A stretch of DNA of 64,000 nt from Brevibacillus fortis (GCF_003013395.1 NZ_PXZM01000038.1:1-64000); one strand, 5' to 3'. Numbered from the stretch's first letter, positions 17,745 through 27,427 are shown. Program-made: numbers and translations. Notes: generated by a model not told the origin, from the letters alone.

Positions 17745-18818
17745 TTACTTCGCCTTTGGGGTTACCTTTTCCACTTTGTTTTCGCCCATCTTCACTTTGA
17801 ATAGTTCTTTTTTATCACGATCGGAAGCTTGATAGTCGTAAAAAAAGATGAAATCTCCTCCGATGTTTATCGATATACCCAATGGAGACAGCGGGGTTGT
17901 CTTGCCGTCCGTCATATTCATTCGGCCTACCATGTGTTCCCCTTTTATTTCTGAGATGTAGTATAGATACTTCCCAGCAATAATGATCGGATCCTCTGCT
18001 GGTGGCAACCCTTTCTTCACTAGAGCAGTCTTTCCATCCTTCAATCCTATTTTATAAACATCAACGACGCCTTTATCGTTTACCCATTTTGTGTAGTAAA
18101 TGAAATCACCAGACAGACCGACAAGGGTCATCTCTTTTTCTTTGCTTACTACCTTTTTCTGCGTACCATTCCCCTTCATTTTGTATAATTGACGACTTTC
18201 ATTGGTGTAGAAAAGCCAATCCTGATAGAAATAAACTTCATCATACTGGTCAAGCAGCTTCTTCTGATTTTTTCCATTCGTGTCCATCCGGTACAAAGGA
18301 CCGTAGCCGTCTGCGTAGTAGATGATATCCCCTACTACATACAATCTGTATACGTTATTGCGATCCCCTTCTGCAAGACTACCGCTTTTGATGACTGTTT
18401 TCGAACTGCCATCTGTCTTGATTTTCATGAGCTCCGTCACATCTTCATACGTGCCATTGATATCGTAATTGGGCATCTCCAGCTGATAGATTTCTTTAAA
18501 AGGCTTATTGCGCGTATAGTAAATCCAGTCACCTACAACATTCAGATTATGGGCCCAATCACTGCTCAACTTTTGAAGAGAGCTTCCATCCTTTTTGATT
18601 TTGTATAAGCCATCGTTGTTATAAAAAATCCAATCTCCTTGAACGGCAACAAAGCTTCGGCCTGAATTGATATTGACAGGATCGCTGCCCAACACATTTA
18701 TCACTGGCTTTTTGGTTGGCGCAGTCGCCATTGTTCGTTGATTTCCAACACCAAAGATCACAATCAGACATACTGCCATCGCAATGATGATCATCCATTT
18801 GCCTTTATATTGCACCAT
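17745..18818 (-). CDS. Exported beta-propeller-like protein (DUF5050-type repeats)
   Basis: A 357-residue protein with one N-terminal hydrophobic segment (about residues 8-25) acting as signal or anchor. The remainder consists of repeated units of the form GDWIYY...LYKMKxDGS, visible at about six to seven places (for example WIFYNNDGLYKIKKDG, WIYYTRN, IIYYADGYGPLYRMDTNG, WLFYTNESRQLYKMKGNG, FIYYTKW). This pattern is typical of DUF5050 or TolB-like six-bladed propellers found in Firmicutes cell-surface proteins. GGGAGG precedes the ATG. No catalytic residues are evident; a binding role at the cell surface is the likeliest reading. Confidence 0.8.
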   Translation of the reverse strand: MVQYKGKWMIIIAMAVCLIVIFGVGNQRTMATAPTKKPVINVLGSDPVNINSGRSFVAVQGDWIFYNNDGLYKIKKDGSSLQKLSSDWAHNLNVVGDWIYYTRNKPFKEIYQLEMPNYDINGTYEDVTELMKIKTDGSSKTVIKSGSLAEGDRNNVYRLYVVGDIIYYADGYGPLYRMDTNGKNQKKLLDQYDEVYFYQDWLFYTNESRQLYKMKGNGTQKKVVSKEKEMTLVGLSGDFIYYTKWVNDKGVVDVYKIGLKDGKTALVKKGLPPAEDPIIIAGKYLYYISEIKGEHMVGRMNMTDGKTTPLSPLGISINIGGDFIFFYDYQASDRDKKELFKVKMGENKVEKVTPKAK

Positions 18819-19139
18819 GCATCCTCCCGTTCATAGCCTAATAAAGCACAGCGGAGATTTCCCCCATTCATATACAATCCGAAGACACTAATTTATATGT
18901 ACCAAAACAAATCCATTTTTTCTGGATATATATGTAATTTTTAGGAAAATTATTAATCAAATATATATGAACAATGGGACGAACAACACACCTCCTGCCA
19001 TGTTTCTCGCATGAATGGAGCTGCCGTTCCAGGTTCTGGATATACCCCATTCCCTCCCCAAACAGCCAATGTCAGTATTACCGTTATCGAGTTATTTTGA
19101 GAATAGAAGAAACCACCCATGATAGGTGGCTCTTTCTCT
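18819..19139. other. AT-rich intergenic stretch with importer terminator
   Basis: No convincing gene is present. The left part is AT-rich (18890-18970) and should hold the promoter of the propeller-like gene, but no clear -35/-10 pair was found. At 19107-19134 the minus strand has GCCACC and GGTGGT arms around a short loop, followed by TTTCTTCT, just after the stop of the last importer gene. This is a plausible terminator for the importer operon. Confidence 0.6.
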
Positions 19140-20114
19140 CTATGCTAAAGGGAAATGACACGCGACCTGCCGATCCTGCCCAACCTCGATGAGCTCGGGA
19201 ATCTCCTTGCTGCATCTCTCCTGCGCCATTGGACAACGAGGATGAAAACGACAACCTGACGGCGGATTGGCTGGAGATGGTACATCCCCTTGCAAGACGA
19301 TTCGCTCTTGTCTGCGATGCGGAGTAGGTTTTGGAATCGCCGACAACAATGCCGCCGTATACGGATGTAGTGGCTGTGCGAACAAGTCATCCGTTCGTGC
19401 AATCTCCACCATTTTCCCCAAGTACATCACGCCTACCCGATCTGAAATATGGCGTACCACATTCAGACCATGCGCGATAAATAGATAGGTCAGCCCCATC
19501 TCTTTTTGTAATTTCATCATCAGGTTCAATACCTGTGACTGTACGGACACATCCAAGGCAGAAACAGCTTCATCCGCCACAATAAACCGTGGAGAGAGCG
19601 CGATCGACCGCGCAATACCGATCCGTTGCCGCTGTCCGCCGGAAAACTCATGCGGATACCGATTCCGCCTCGTAGGATCGAGTCCCACCAGACTCATCAG
19701 CTCGACTACCCGCTCATCTATTTCCTTTGCAGACGCACGCAGATGAACCCGTAACGGCTCTCCAATAATATCGCTTACCAAAAATCGTGGATTCAACGAA
19801 CCAAACGGGTCTTGAAATATAATTTGCATATCTCGTCTCAGCTTCAAATTCTCTTGTCTGTTCACCTGATGGATATTGGTTCCGTCAAACAGTACTTCGC
19901 CACTCGTCGCCCTTTGCAAATTCAGTACGACACGCCCCAGCGTCGACTTCCCGCAGCCGGATTCTCCTACGAGTCCAAATGTCTCTCCTGGCCGAATTCC
20001 GAATGATACATCATCTACCGCTTTTACATGACCGACGACACGACTCAGCAAGCCGGCCTTAATCGGAAAATACTTTTTGATATTTTTTGCTTCGATCAAA
20101 TACTCCCGGTTCAT
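19140..20114 (-). CDS. Peptide ABC importer ATPase (DppF/OppF type)
   Basis: A 324-residue ATPase subunit with Walker A GESGCGKST, the ABC signature SGGQRQRIGIA, Walker B RFIVADEAVSALD and a switch His in FIAHGLNVV. The C-terminal oligopeptide-transporter region ends in a cysteine-bearing segment (CRFHPRCPMAQERCSKE) that in some family members binds an Fe-S cluster or metal. It overlaps the upstream ATPase gene by 4 nt and is the last gene of a five-gene importer operon. It acts as a heterodimer with the DppD-type subunit. Confidence 0.93.
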   Translation of the reverse strand: MNREYLIEAKNIKKYFPIKAGLLSRVVGHVKAVDDVSFGIRPGETFGLVGESGCGKSTLGRVVLNLQRATSGEVLFDGTNIHQVNRQENLKLRRDMQIIFQDPFGSLNPRFLVSDIIGEPLRVHLRASAKEIDERVVELMSLVGLDPTRRNRYPHEFSGGQRQRIGIARSIALSPRFIVADEAVSALDVSVQSQVLNLMMKLQKEMGLTYLFIAHGLNVVRHISDRVGVMYLGKMVEIARTDDLFAQPLHPYTAALLSAIPKPTPHRRQERIVLQGDVPSPANPPSGCRFHPRCPMAQERCSKEIPELIEVGQDRQVACHFPLA

Positions 20115-21157
20115 TGGCGGTTCACCTCTGCTTTGCTTCCAGCGACTGAATTTGTACGCTGATTTCTTCTGAAGTGATTGCTGACATCTTCATTCAACCA
20201 GCAAGCCACTTGTTGTCCCGTAACAACCTCGCGCAAGATAGGTTCCTCTTTTCGGCATTTATCAATCGAATGCGGACAACGCGGGTGAAAACGGCAGCCC
20301 GTCGGCAATTGAGTAATGCTCGGTATGGTGCCTTGGATGGTGTACAGTTCACTACCGCGCTCCCCTTCAAATCCGGGGATGGACTGCAACAAGCCAATCG
20401 TGTAAGGATGCCTTGGCTCGTCAAATATCCGTTCGACCGTCCCCTCTTCCACAATCGTTCCCGCATACATCACCGCGATACGATCTGCCATCTCTGCTGC
20501 TACCCCCATATCATGGGTGATCAGCAAAATCGACATGCCCAATTCCTTTTGCAGCCGTCTGAGCAAATCCAAAATTTGCGCCTGAACCGTTACATCAAGT
20601 GCAGTCGTTGGCTCGTCTGCTATCAGCATTTCTGGGTTGCAGGCCAAGGCCATCGCGATAACCACACGCTGGCACATCCCTCCAGACATTTCGTGCGGGT
20701 ACTGTTTCACCCGTACTTCCGGTGCTGGAATCCCAACCATACGAAGCATCTCAATCGCTTTTTTAAACGCATCCTGCTGGCTCATATTTTGATGCAGCAT
20801 CAAGCTCTCCGCAATTTGATCGCCTACCGTAAACACCGGATTGAGAGCCGACATCGGGTCCTGGAAGATCATCGCGATTTTGTTCCCGCGAATGTGCATC
20901 ATTTCATCCAGTTCTTTTGCCGCCAGGTCTTGTCCGTGAAACATGACGTTCCCACTCTGAATAAATCCGCCCGCATAATCAATCAGTCGCATGACCGCAA
21001 GCGACGTCACACTCTTCCCGCTGCCGGATTCGCCGACCAAGCACACCGTCTGTCCTTTGCCAACGTTGATGCTCACTCGATCCGTGGCCTTGACAGTGCC
21101 GTCATCCGTAAAGAAGCAAGTGGTCAAATTTTTTATTTCGAGGATGTTGCGTTCCAC
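20111..21157 (-). CDS. Peptide ABC importer ATPase (DppD/OppD type)
   Basis: A 348-residue ATPase with Walker A GESGSGKSV, signature SGGMCQRVVIA, Walker B EMLIADEPTTALD and His in LLITHDMGV. The usual C-terminal Cys-containing region (GCRFHPRCPHSIDKCRKE) is present. It is somewhat longer than average because of a polar tail (about residues 315-348). Its start overlaps the permease gene by 25 nt and its end overlaps the next ATPase by 4 nt, pointing to translational coupling. Confidence 0.93.
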   Translation of the reverse strand: MERNILEIKNLTTCFFTDDGTVKATDRVSINVGKGQTVCLVGESGSGKSVTSLAVMRLIDYAGGFIQSGNVMFHGQDLAAKELDEMMHIRGNKIAMIFQDPMSALNPVFTVGDQIAESLMLHQNMSQQDAFKKAIEMLRMVGIPAPEVRVKQYPHEMSGGMCQRVVIAMALACNPEMLIADEPTTALDVTVQAQILDLLRRLQKELGMSILLITHDMGVAAEMADRIAVMYAGTIVEEGTVERIFDEPRHPYTIGLLQSIPGFEGERGSELYTIQGTIPSITQLPTGCRFHPRCPHSIDKCRKEEPILREVVTGQQVACWLNEDVSNHFRRNQRTNSVAGSKAEVNRQ

Positions 21158-22113
21158 TTGTTCAGCCTCCTTTTCGGATTCTTCTTTTTCTTCCGTGGGT
21201 CGAATGCATCGCGGATGCCGTCTCCGACGAAGTTAACCGCTAGCACCACGAGCAAAATACAAAGACCGGGATAAAGTGCTTGCAAAGGATCGACCAGCAT
21301 GAATTCCTGTGCCTTGCTCAGCATTAATCCCCAGCTTGTTTCAGGCGGTTGAATCCCCAAGCCTAAATAAGAGAGACCTGACTCTGACAGAATTGCCGAA
21401 CCAACCATGAGAGTCGCGTACACAATGATAGGAGCCATTGCATTGCGGATCAGGTGGCGCGTAATGATGCCCCAGTGCGAGACACCGATCGCTCTCGCTG
21501 CTTCCACATACTGCATTTCCCGTAGCTGCAAGAACTGCCCGCGCACCAGACGCGCTACACTTGTCCAGCTCGTCAGTGACAAAATCAAGATCATGTAGAT
21601 AAATTCCGCTCCGAAGAGAGCTAGAACCAGAATGTTAAAGAACAGACTCGGAATGGAGTTCATCACGTCAACGAGACGCATGAAGCAGGTATCAATCCAG
21701 CCTCCGAAATAACCGGAAATGGCTCCAATCAGCGTGCCGATGACAACCGCAGCAAAAGCAACGCTGAAGCCTACCAGCATGGACACTCGGCTGCTATGAA
21801 TGAGACGGGATAAGATATCACGACCGAGCTCATCCGTTCCGAGCACATACCCTTCCGTTCCAGGAGGCAGATTCGTAATCATAAAGTCAATCTTTGCCGG
21901 ATCATGCGGTGCAACCCAATCGGCAAACACAGCGATCCCAATAAAAAACAACAGTACGATCAGTCCACCGACGGCATACGGATTGCGCATGAATTTTTTG
22001 CCCGCGGTTGTCCAGAGTCCAGGAGGTTTTTGGCCGACAGGATTCGTCGGAAGCTGTCCACCTGGTCGGTTCGTTTCAACGACAGTGTCATCTTGAAGCT
22101 GTACTTGACTCAT
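21133..22113 (-). CDS. Peptide ABC importer permease (DppC/OppC type)
   Basis: A 326-residue permease with an N-terminal cytoplasmic tail of about 45 residues, six membrane helices and the EAA loop in the form EAARAIGVSHWGIITRHLIRNAMAP. The usual OppC motifs GTDELGRDILSRL and GDGIRDAFDPR are present. It overlaps both neighbours (4 nt with the DppB-type gene, 25 nt with the DppD-type gene). It forms the membrane channel with the DppB-type permease. Confidence 0.93.
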   Translation of the reverse strand: MSQVQLQDDTVVETNRPGGQLPTNPVGQKPPGLWTTAGKKFMRNPYAVGGLIVLLFFIGIAVFADWVAPHDPAKIDFMITNLPPGTEGYVLGTDELGRDILSRLIHSSRVSMLVGFSVAFAAVVIGTLIGAISGYFGGWIDTCFMRLVDVMNSIPSLFFNILVLALFGAEFIYMILILSLTSWTSVARLVRGQFLQLREMQYVEAARAIGVSHWGIITRHLIRNAMAPIIVYATLMVGSAILSESGLSYLGLGIQPPETSWGLMLSKAQEFMLVDPLQALYPGLCILLVVLAVNFVGDGIRDAFDPRKKKKNPKRRLNKWNATSSK

Positions 22114-23081
22114 GCAGCCCTACCTCCTTTGCGTCCAAGCTGCACTCGTGGATCAACCAGTGCGTAGATTAAATCGGCTAACAGGTTTCCGATAATCACC
22201 ATAAGTGAAATCAGTAACGTGATCGACATCAATACCGAATACTCGCGGGCTACAGCCATTTCCACAAACAGACGCCCCATGCCTGGCCAGTTAAATACAC
22301 TCTCTGTCAATGCTGCACCTGCTACCAGAGTCGGCAAATCCAATCCGATGATCGTCACGACAGGAATCAGTGCATTACGCAGCGCATGACGGAAAATGAC
22401 CCGTCTTTCCTTCATCCCTTTGGCACGTGCAGTCCGAATGTAGTCCTGCTCCAATACCTCCAGCATACTGGCGCGCGTATATTTAACATAGGCAGCAATG
22501 TTCACCAGTGTTAACACCGTAACAGGCAGAATCAAGTGCAAAATGAGGTCGCTTAATTGTCCCTCTTTTCCCATCGTCCACATGTCAGATAGTGGGAGCA
22601 GATTCAGCTGCATCGCGAAATACTGCTGCAGCATAATCCCAAACCAGAAGGTCGGCATCGCGAATCCGAGATAGGCAACGATGGAGGCGATCTGGTCAGA
22701 CAGTCCATATTGTTTTGTGCTATTGTAGATCCCCCACGGGATGGCGATCAGCATGGAAAGTCCCCACGCTACAGACATGAGCACAAACGTATTCCAGACC
22801 GTCGGCCATAAAATATCGCCAACAGGAACATTATTCTTAAAGGTATGGCCCAGATCTCCTTGCAACAGATTTCCAACCCATTTCATGTATTGAATGTAAA
22901 CTGGCTGATCCAACCCCATATTTTTCATCTGGATGAGTTGTGCTTCTGGGGACATTCCCGGTGAGAGCATGACTTTTAACGGTCCTCCCGGTGCTGCATG
23001 CATCAGTCCAAACGACACCACGGTGATCAAAAATAAGACAAGCACAGCTTGTAGTACGCGGCGTACTAAATATTCAGTCAA
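22110..23081 (-). CDS. Peptide ABC importer permease (DppB/OppB type)
   Basis: A 323-residue permease with six membrane helices. The N-terminus YLVRRVLQAVLVLFLITVVSF, the EAA-like loop IRTARAKGMKERRVIFRHALRNALIP and the end ADLIYALVDPRVQ are standard for DppB. The start is TTG at 23081 after AGGAGG. It lies 86 nt downstream of the substrate-binding protein gene. Confidence 0.93.
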   Translation of the reverse strand: MTEYLVRRVLQAVLVLFLITVVSFGLMHAAPGGPLKVMLSPGMSPEAQLIQMKNMGLDQPVYIQYMKWVGNLLQGDLGHTFKNNVPVGDILWPTVWNTFVLMSVAWGLSMLIAIPWGIYNSTKQYGLSDQIASIVAYLGFAMPTFWFGIMLQQYFAMQLNLLPLSDMWTMGKEGQLSDLILHLILPVTVLTLVNIAAYVKYTRASMLEVLEQDYIRTARAKGMKERRVIFRHALRNALIPVVTIIGLDLPTLVAGAALTESVFNWPGMGRLFVEMAVAREYSVLMSITLLISLMVIIGNLLADLIYALVDPRVQLGRKGGRAA

Positions 23082-23167
23082 TCCAGCATCCTCCTTTCGT
23101 TTGAAAGGGGAAGGGACATCAGGCTGCCCTTCCCCCTTTTCCTATTGCTAACCGCTACTAGCCAAGC

Positions 23168-24913
23168 TTATTTTTTTGTATCATCGATCCACCAGTTCAG
23201 GAAACCAAAAGTCTCCCCGTAAGGAATCATAGATACCGGCTTGAACTCATCTTTGTACTTCACGCGTGAAGTCATGCCGCGTGGCGTTCCATACTGATAC
23301 ATGAATACGTATGGTAAGTTCGTCGAAATTTCTTTTCCGACTTCTTTATAGATCGCTGCGCGTTCATCTTGTTTAACTGTGGATACAGCTTTTTCCCAGA
23401 GCGCATCCAGCTTCGGATTGTCGTACCAGCCAGCGTTGTTGCCAGGCGGGAATGCCTTTTTACCGAAAGTAGAAATGCCATCCGGATCTGGATCAGACAA
23501 TTGCCATCCGAGTAACAGAACTTGGAATTTACCAGGGTTGGCATATTGATCGACAAGAGCCGAGAAGTCTAATGCTTTTGGCTTCGCTTCAATTCCGATC
23601 TCTTTCAGGTTTTGCTGAATAACAACTGCTGCCTGTTCACGACGACTGTTCCCCGAGTTGAAAATGAATTCAAAGGAGAAACGATTGCCGTCTTTGGCAA
23701 GGATTCCATCTGCCCCGGCTACCCATCCGTCTTCTTTCAGCAATTGTTTTGCTTTCTCTGCGCTATATTCGTAATGGACTGCCGCATCGCCCGGATCTGC
23801 CCATGTACCTGGCAGGAACGGTGCATCCATAATTTTTCCTGTTCCCTTCAAGATATTGTCGATAATACCTTGACGATTGATTGCGTGAGCGATGGCCTGA
23901 CGCGTTTTTTGACCTTCAAACAACCCGTAGTTGTTCGGGAAGTTCTTCTTGTCGAAGTTGAAGGCAAAGTATTCATAGCTAGGACCTGGCTCTGTCGAAA
24001 TGTTGATCGTTCCTTTCGCCTTCACCGCTTCGAGCTGCGTGACAGGAATAGAATCGACCAAGTCAACGTCGCCTTTCATCAGAGCCTGTACTTGTGTGTT
24101 TTGATCCGCATAGATTTTGTACACAACCTTTTGGATATGCGGCTTCTTTTCACCCCAGTAATCTGGGTTAGCATCTAGCACATGGTATTCTTTTTGTTTC
24201 CACTCCGACCATTTGAACGGTCCAGAAGTTGGGGTCTTGGCTGGATCTTTTCCGTAAGAATGTGCTTGCAATTCTTTAAACGGTACGTCTTTCAACACGT
24301 GAGCAGGTGCCAACTTTTGCATTAATCCAAAGGCAAATGGAGCGTACAATTGCGTCAATTTAATTTCCAGTGTGTAGTCATCCAGTTTTTTCATTTCTTT
24401 AACTTTGTCATATTTCGTAATTTCTGGTGATCCGGTCTCAGGAGTTTTGATCGCATTAATGGTAAACATCAAATCTTCCGCCGTGATTGGCGTTCCATCG
24501 GACCATTTCGCATTATTCTTCATCTTGATTGTATAGGTTAGGCCATCCTCACTTACTTTCGGCAGCTCTGCTGCAAGAGACCAAGGGTAAACTGCTAAAT
24601 CAAAAGACGGGTTTCGATTGTACAAATACGCCTGCGTATACTCCATAACGTCACCGGAAGCTGTGTCGTTTCCGAAAATCGGATTGATTGTGACGATGTC
24701 AGAAGTCGTAGAATGCGTAAACGTCCCTCCGTCTACTGGCTTCTCATCATCCGTACTGGTCGCCTGCGGAGCGACCTGTTCCACCGTTTTCTGTGTTGGT
24801 GCTGGTGTTGCAGTCCCTGGCGAAGCATTGTTCCCGCTTGAGCAACCGACTAACAGTGCTCCGGTTAACGAAAGCAGTGCCAACGGCTTCAACCACCCTT
24901 TCCCTTTTTTCAA
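23168..24913 (-). CDS. Peptide ABC importer substrate-binding lipoprotein
   Basis: A 581-residue extracytoplasmic solute-binding protein of family 5 (OppA/DppA type), anchored by a lipobox (ALLVGC) and followed by a Ser/Thr/Pro linker. NPDYWGEKKPHIQKVVYKIY and the NGL-type C-terminal half are typical of the family. The frame is open from 24973; TTG at 24913 is preferred because GAGGGGG lies seven bases before it and the signal peptide then begins with MKKGKGW. The operon starts just after the peptide-cluster terminator, so it is probably an independent nutrient importer, although a role in uptake of a peptide signal or product cannot be excluded. Confidence 0.88.
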   Translation of the reverse strand: MKKGKGWLKPLALLSLTGALLVGCSSGNNASPGTATPAPTQKTVEQVAPQATSTDDEKPVDGGTFTHSTTSDIVTINPIFGNDTASGDVMEYTQAYLYNRNPSFDLAVYPWSLAAELPKVSEDGLTYTIKMKNNAKWSDGTPITAEDLMFTINAIKTPETGSPEITKYDKVKEMKKLDDYTLEIKLTQLYAPFAFGLMQKLAPAHVLKDVPFKELQAHSYGKDPAKTPTSGPFKWSEWKQKEYHVLDANPDYWGEKKPHIQKVVYKIYADQNTQVQALMKGDVDLVDSIPVTQLEAVKAKGTINISTEPGPSYEYFAFNFDKKNFPNNYGLFEGQKTRQAIAHAINRQGIIDNILKGTGKIMDAPFLPGTWADPGDAAVHYEYSAEKAKQLLKEDGWVAGADGILAKDGNRFSFEFIFNSGNSRREQAAVVIQQNLKEIGIEAKPKALDFSALVDQYANPGKFQVLLLGWQLSDPDPDGISTFGKKAFPPGNNAGWYDNPKLDALWEKAVSTVKQDERAAIYKEVGKEISTNLPYVFMYQYGTPRGMTSRVKYKDEFKPVSMIPYGETFGFLNWWIDDTKK

Positions 24914-25080
24914 AGCAAATCCCCCTCTTCCATGTTTTTTCAAGCCTTTTCCATAATGTACAATCTGTTCCAAGGCCCGTCTTTTTCATATTAAATAATT
25001 TTCTGTTATTTGAAAATATTTTTAACTTAAAAAATTTTAAAAAATCAGATGATTTTATATTCATTTATAAACCTTAATAA

Positions 25081-25104
25081 CTCCCCCTTCTAATAAAGGG
25101 GGAG
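25081..25104 (-). terminator. Terminator at the end of the peptide cluster
   Basis: A perfect 9-bp GC-rich stem (CTCCCCCTT with AAGGGGGAG) lies 15 nt after the threonine aldolase stop codon. The T-run after it is short (TTATT). It marks the likely 3' boundary of the nonribosomal peptide operon and separates it from the importer operon. Confidence 0.7.
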
Positions 25105-25118
25105 CGAACAGGCCTGCC

Positions 25119-26174
25119 CTACACAGTTTGGTCCCGCAGAAGTTCACGTACAATGCTAAGCGCCTTGTCGATATCCGCTGTCTCAATACCGGAATGAGTC
25201 ACCGCTCGAATTCTACCGTGACCGAGCTCTGCTACGTGCAGCCCATGTGCATGCGCTGCTTCTATGAAGGTCTGCCAAGTATGGGCTGGGTGTTCAATCT
25301 GGAAGAACACAATATTGGTCTCCACATCCTCCACACGAGTCACGATTCCTGGAATCTCCGCCAGACCTCGTGCCAAGCGAAGGGCGTTTGCGTGATCGAC
25401 TGCCAAACGATCCGTCATTTGTTGCAAGGCAACCAGACCTGGGGCTGCAATTATCCCTGCCTGACGCATACCACCCCCCAGCATTTTGCGAAGACGATAC
25501 ACTTTCTGAATAAAGTCCTCTGTTCCAACGACAAGGGAACCAATCGGTGCTGACAATCCTTTCGACAGACATATTTGCACGGAATCCGCATAACGCGCAA
25601 TCTCAGCCGCATCCACGTCAAGAGCAACAGCCGCATTGAACAAGCGTGCACCATCCATATGAACGGGCACAGCCTTTTCCTTTGCAAATGCGCGAACCTC
25701 TTCCAAATAAGCCAACGGTAGGACACGTCCCCCCATCCGGTTATGCGGGTTCTCCAGGCAGATCAGGGAAGGCAATGCGAATTGTGGGTCTTCTGGCTCC
25801 AGCGGAAATACCCACTCCATGTCAGCAATGTCCAACCTTCCATCTGGCTGCGTCGGAATCGGTTCGTACATAATGCCGCCACACACGGCCGCGCCACCTG
25901 CTTCATAGATGTAAATGTCGGTCTCATTCCCTACAATTACTTTGGAACCGCGCGGACAATGCGCCATTAAGGATGCCAGATTAGCCATCGTTCCACTCGG
26001 CATGAGAATGGCTGCCTCTTTGCCCAGCTTCCGGGCCGCTTCTTGCTCTAATTGGCGAACCGTAGGATCTTCCCCATACACATCGTCACCGAGTACCGCC
26101 TCTTGAATTGCATCCATCATTTGACGTGTCGGCAAAGTAAATGTATCGCTTCTCAATTCTATCAACGGTTTCAT
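25119..26174 (-). CDS. Threonine aldolase family PLP enzyme
   Basis: A 351-residue fold-I PLP enzyme like low-specificity L-threonine aldolase (LtaE), which interconverts threonine or other beta-hydroxy amino acids with glycine and an aldehyde. ELRSDTFTLPT is the family opening, HMDGARLFNAA carries the PLP-binding Asp and Arg, and CLSKGLSAPIGS carries the Schiff-base Lys. It overlaps the ATP-grasp gene by 4 nt, so it belongs to the peptide operon. It could supply threonine or allo-threonine for diaminobutyrate synthesis, make another beta-hydroxy amino acid, or degrade excess substrate. The direction in vivo is inference. Confidence 0.88.
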   Translation of the reverse strand: MKPLIELRSDTFTLPTRQMMDAIQEAVLGDDVYGEDPTVRQLEQEAARKLGKEAAILMPSGTMANLASLMAHCPRGSKVIVGNETDIYIYEAGGAAVCGGIMYEPIPTQPDGRLDIADMEWVFPLEPEDPQFALPSLICLENPHNRMGGRVLPLAYLEEVRAFAKEKAVPVHMDGARLFNAAVALDVDAAEIARYADSVQICLSKGLSAPIGSLVVGTEDFIQKVYRLRKMLGGGMRQAGIIAAPGLVALQQMTDRLAVDHANALRLARGLAEIPGIVTRVEDVETNIVFFQIEHPAHTWQTFIEAAHAHGLHVAELGHGRIRAVTHSGIETADIDKALSIVRELLRDQTV

Positions 26175-27427
26175 ACCCCACTTTCCAATTGCTGACTTAC
26201 TTGTACTTTCAGGCAGTCATTCACCTGCTGGATCAGCTCAACGGTCTCGCTGTAATGCTTGCCTTCGACAATGACATATCCGAGACGATGTGAGAAATTT
26301 TGTGGAGGCTGGACGTTTTGCCCGATTTTCGCCTGAATCGTCACTTCCGCAATCCCCGGCAGGCTGCGAACCGTATCCATTCCATGTATCCCGCTAAAGG
26401 TTCCCTGACTCTCTGAGACGAGAAAATGAATGCCTGCATATTGTTGCTTTTCGACTGTTTGAGACAATTCAGGAGCAAGTCCAGCTGCGCACCGAATCTG
26501 TTGCAAAAGCAGATCAATCCCTGTTGAACGGCGAACCAGCTCTGGAATCATTCCACCGGCAAGCCTTGCATTGACTTCGATGACAACACAACCTGCTGAT
26601 GTCCACTTCACTTCTGTATGGGCAGCACCGAACTGGTAGTTCACCGCCGCTAACGCCCTTTCCACTGTTCGCTCGATCTCCTGCTTATCTTCTACAGACA
26701 GCGGTGCAGGGAAAATATGCCCTGCTTCCACGAAAAACGGATATCCCGTTAACCGTTTCTGGGTAATGCCGATAACAACGCATTGTCCTTGCCACGAGAA
26801 CGTCTCCACACTAAATTCGGGACCCTCGACATACTGCTCCAGAAGGACTGTTCGAGCTGTTTCCTGGCCGCGCGCATTGTACTTGATTGCAAGGATTTCC
26901 CTTGCCATATGCTCCACTTCATCCCAGCTAAAGCACAGACGTACGTTATTCGACCCACTATCGTCAGCGGGCTTCACCACGCAGGGCAGAGAGACGGAAG
27001 ACCGAGCTTCCATCAATGCCTCCATAGAGCCTATTGCCACAAATTCAGGCTGTGACACCTGATGCTGATGTAGCTTCTCCCGGAAAATCGCTTTGTTGCG
27101 GCAAGCTACAATCGCCTCCAGCGAATTGCCTGTCCACCCGAATTTTCGGGCCAGCTTGGCTACCGATTCGAGGTAATAGTCGCTTGTCGACATGATTCCG
27201 GCTATCTCTCTGCCTTCCTTAATCACTTGTGCTACACGGTCAGTCAGCTCTGCTTGGGAATTCGTATCGGTCACGACTACGTGACATTCCAACTCATCCA
27301 AACCGTGGTAGCGTTCAGGATTTTCTGTGAAAAATACCGGCTCGAACCCCAATTCGCGCGCTTTTTTAATAGCAAGCATACCTGTTCCCGTCGTATTTGC
27401 TTCAACGAACAGAAAGTGTTTGTTCAT
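26171..27427 (-). CDS. ATP-grasp carboxylate-amine ligase
   Basis: A 418-residue ATP-grasp enzyme of the group that joins amino acids (L-amino acid ligases, DdaF and carnosine-synthase-like proteins). PCVVKPADDSGSNNVR is the ATP-binding Lys/Gly-rich loop, LLEQYVEGPEFSVET is the adenine-binding strand and VIEVNARLAGG carries the metal and phosphate ligands. It would activate a carboxylate as acyl phosphate and couple it to an amine. It overlaps both neighbours (26 nt and 4 nt). Possible jobs are adding one residue to the peptide, making a dipeptide building block, or coupling aspartate for later fumarate removal by the nearby lyase. None is proven by sequence. Confidence 0.88.
   Translation of the reverse strand: MNKHFLFVEANTTGTGMLAIKKARELGFEPVFFTENPERYHGLDELECHVVVTDTNSQAELTDRVAQVIKEGREIAGIMSTSDYYLESVAKLARKFGWTGNSLEAIVACRNKAIFREKLHQHQVSQPEFVAIGSMEALMEARSSVSLPCVVKPADDSGSNNVRLCFSWDEVEHMAREILAIKYNARGQETARTVLLEQYVEGPEFSVETFSWQGQCVVIGITQKRLTGYPFFVEAGHIFPAPLSVEDKQEIERTVERALAAVNYQFGAAHTEVKWTSAGCVVIEVNARLAGGMIPELVRRSTGIDLLLQQIRCAAGLAPELSQTVEKQQYAGIHFLVSESQGTFSGIHGMDTVRSLPGIAEVTIQAKIGQNVQPPQNFSHRLGYVIVEGKHYSETVELIQQVNDCLKVQVSQQLESGV

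Noticed and set aside
20174..21274. 366-codon frame on the plus strand
   Set aside because: Antisense to the DppD-type ATPase gene, which has all ABC motifs; the product is His/Arg/Asn-rich without any domain.
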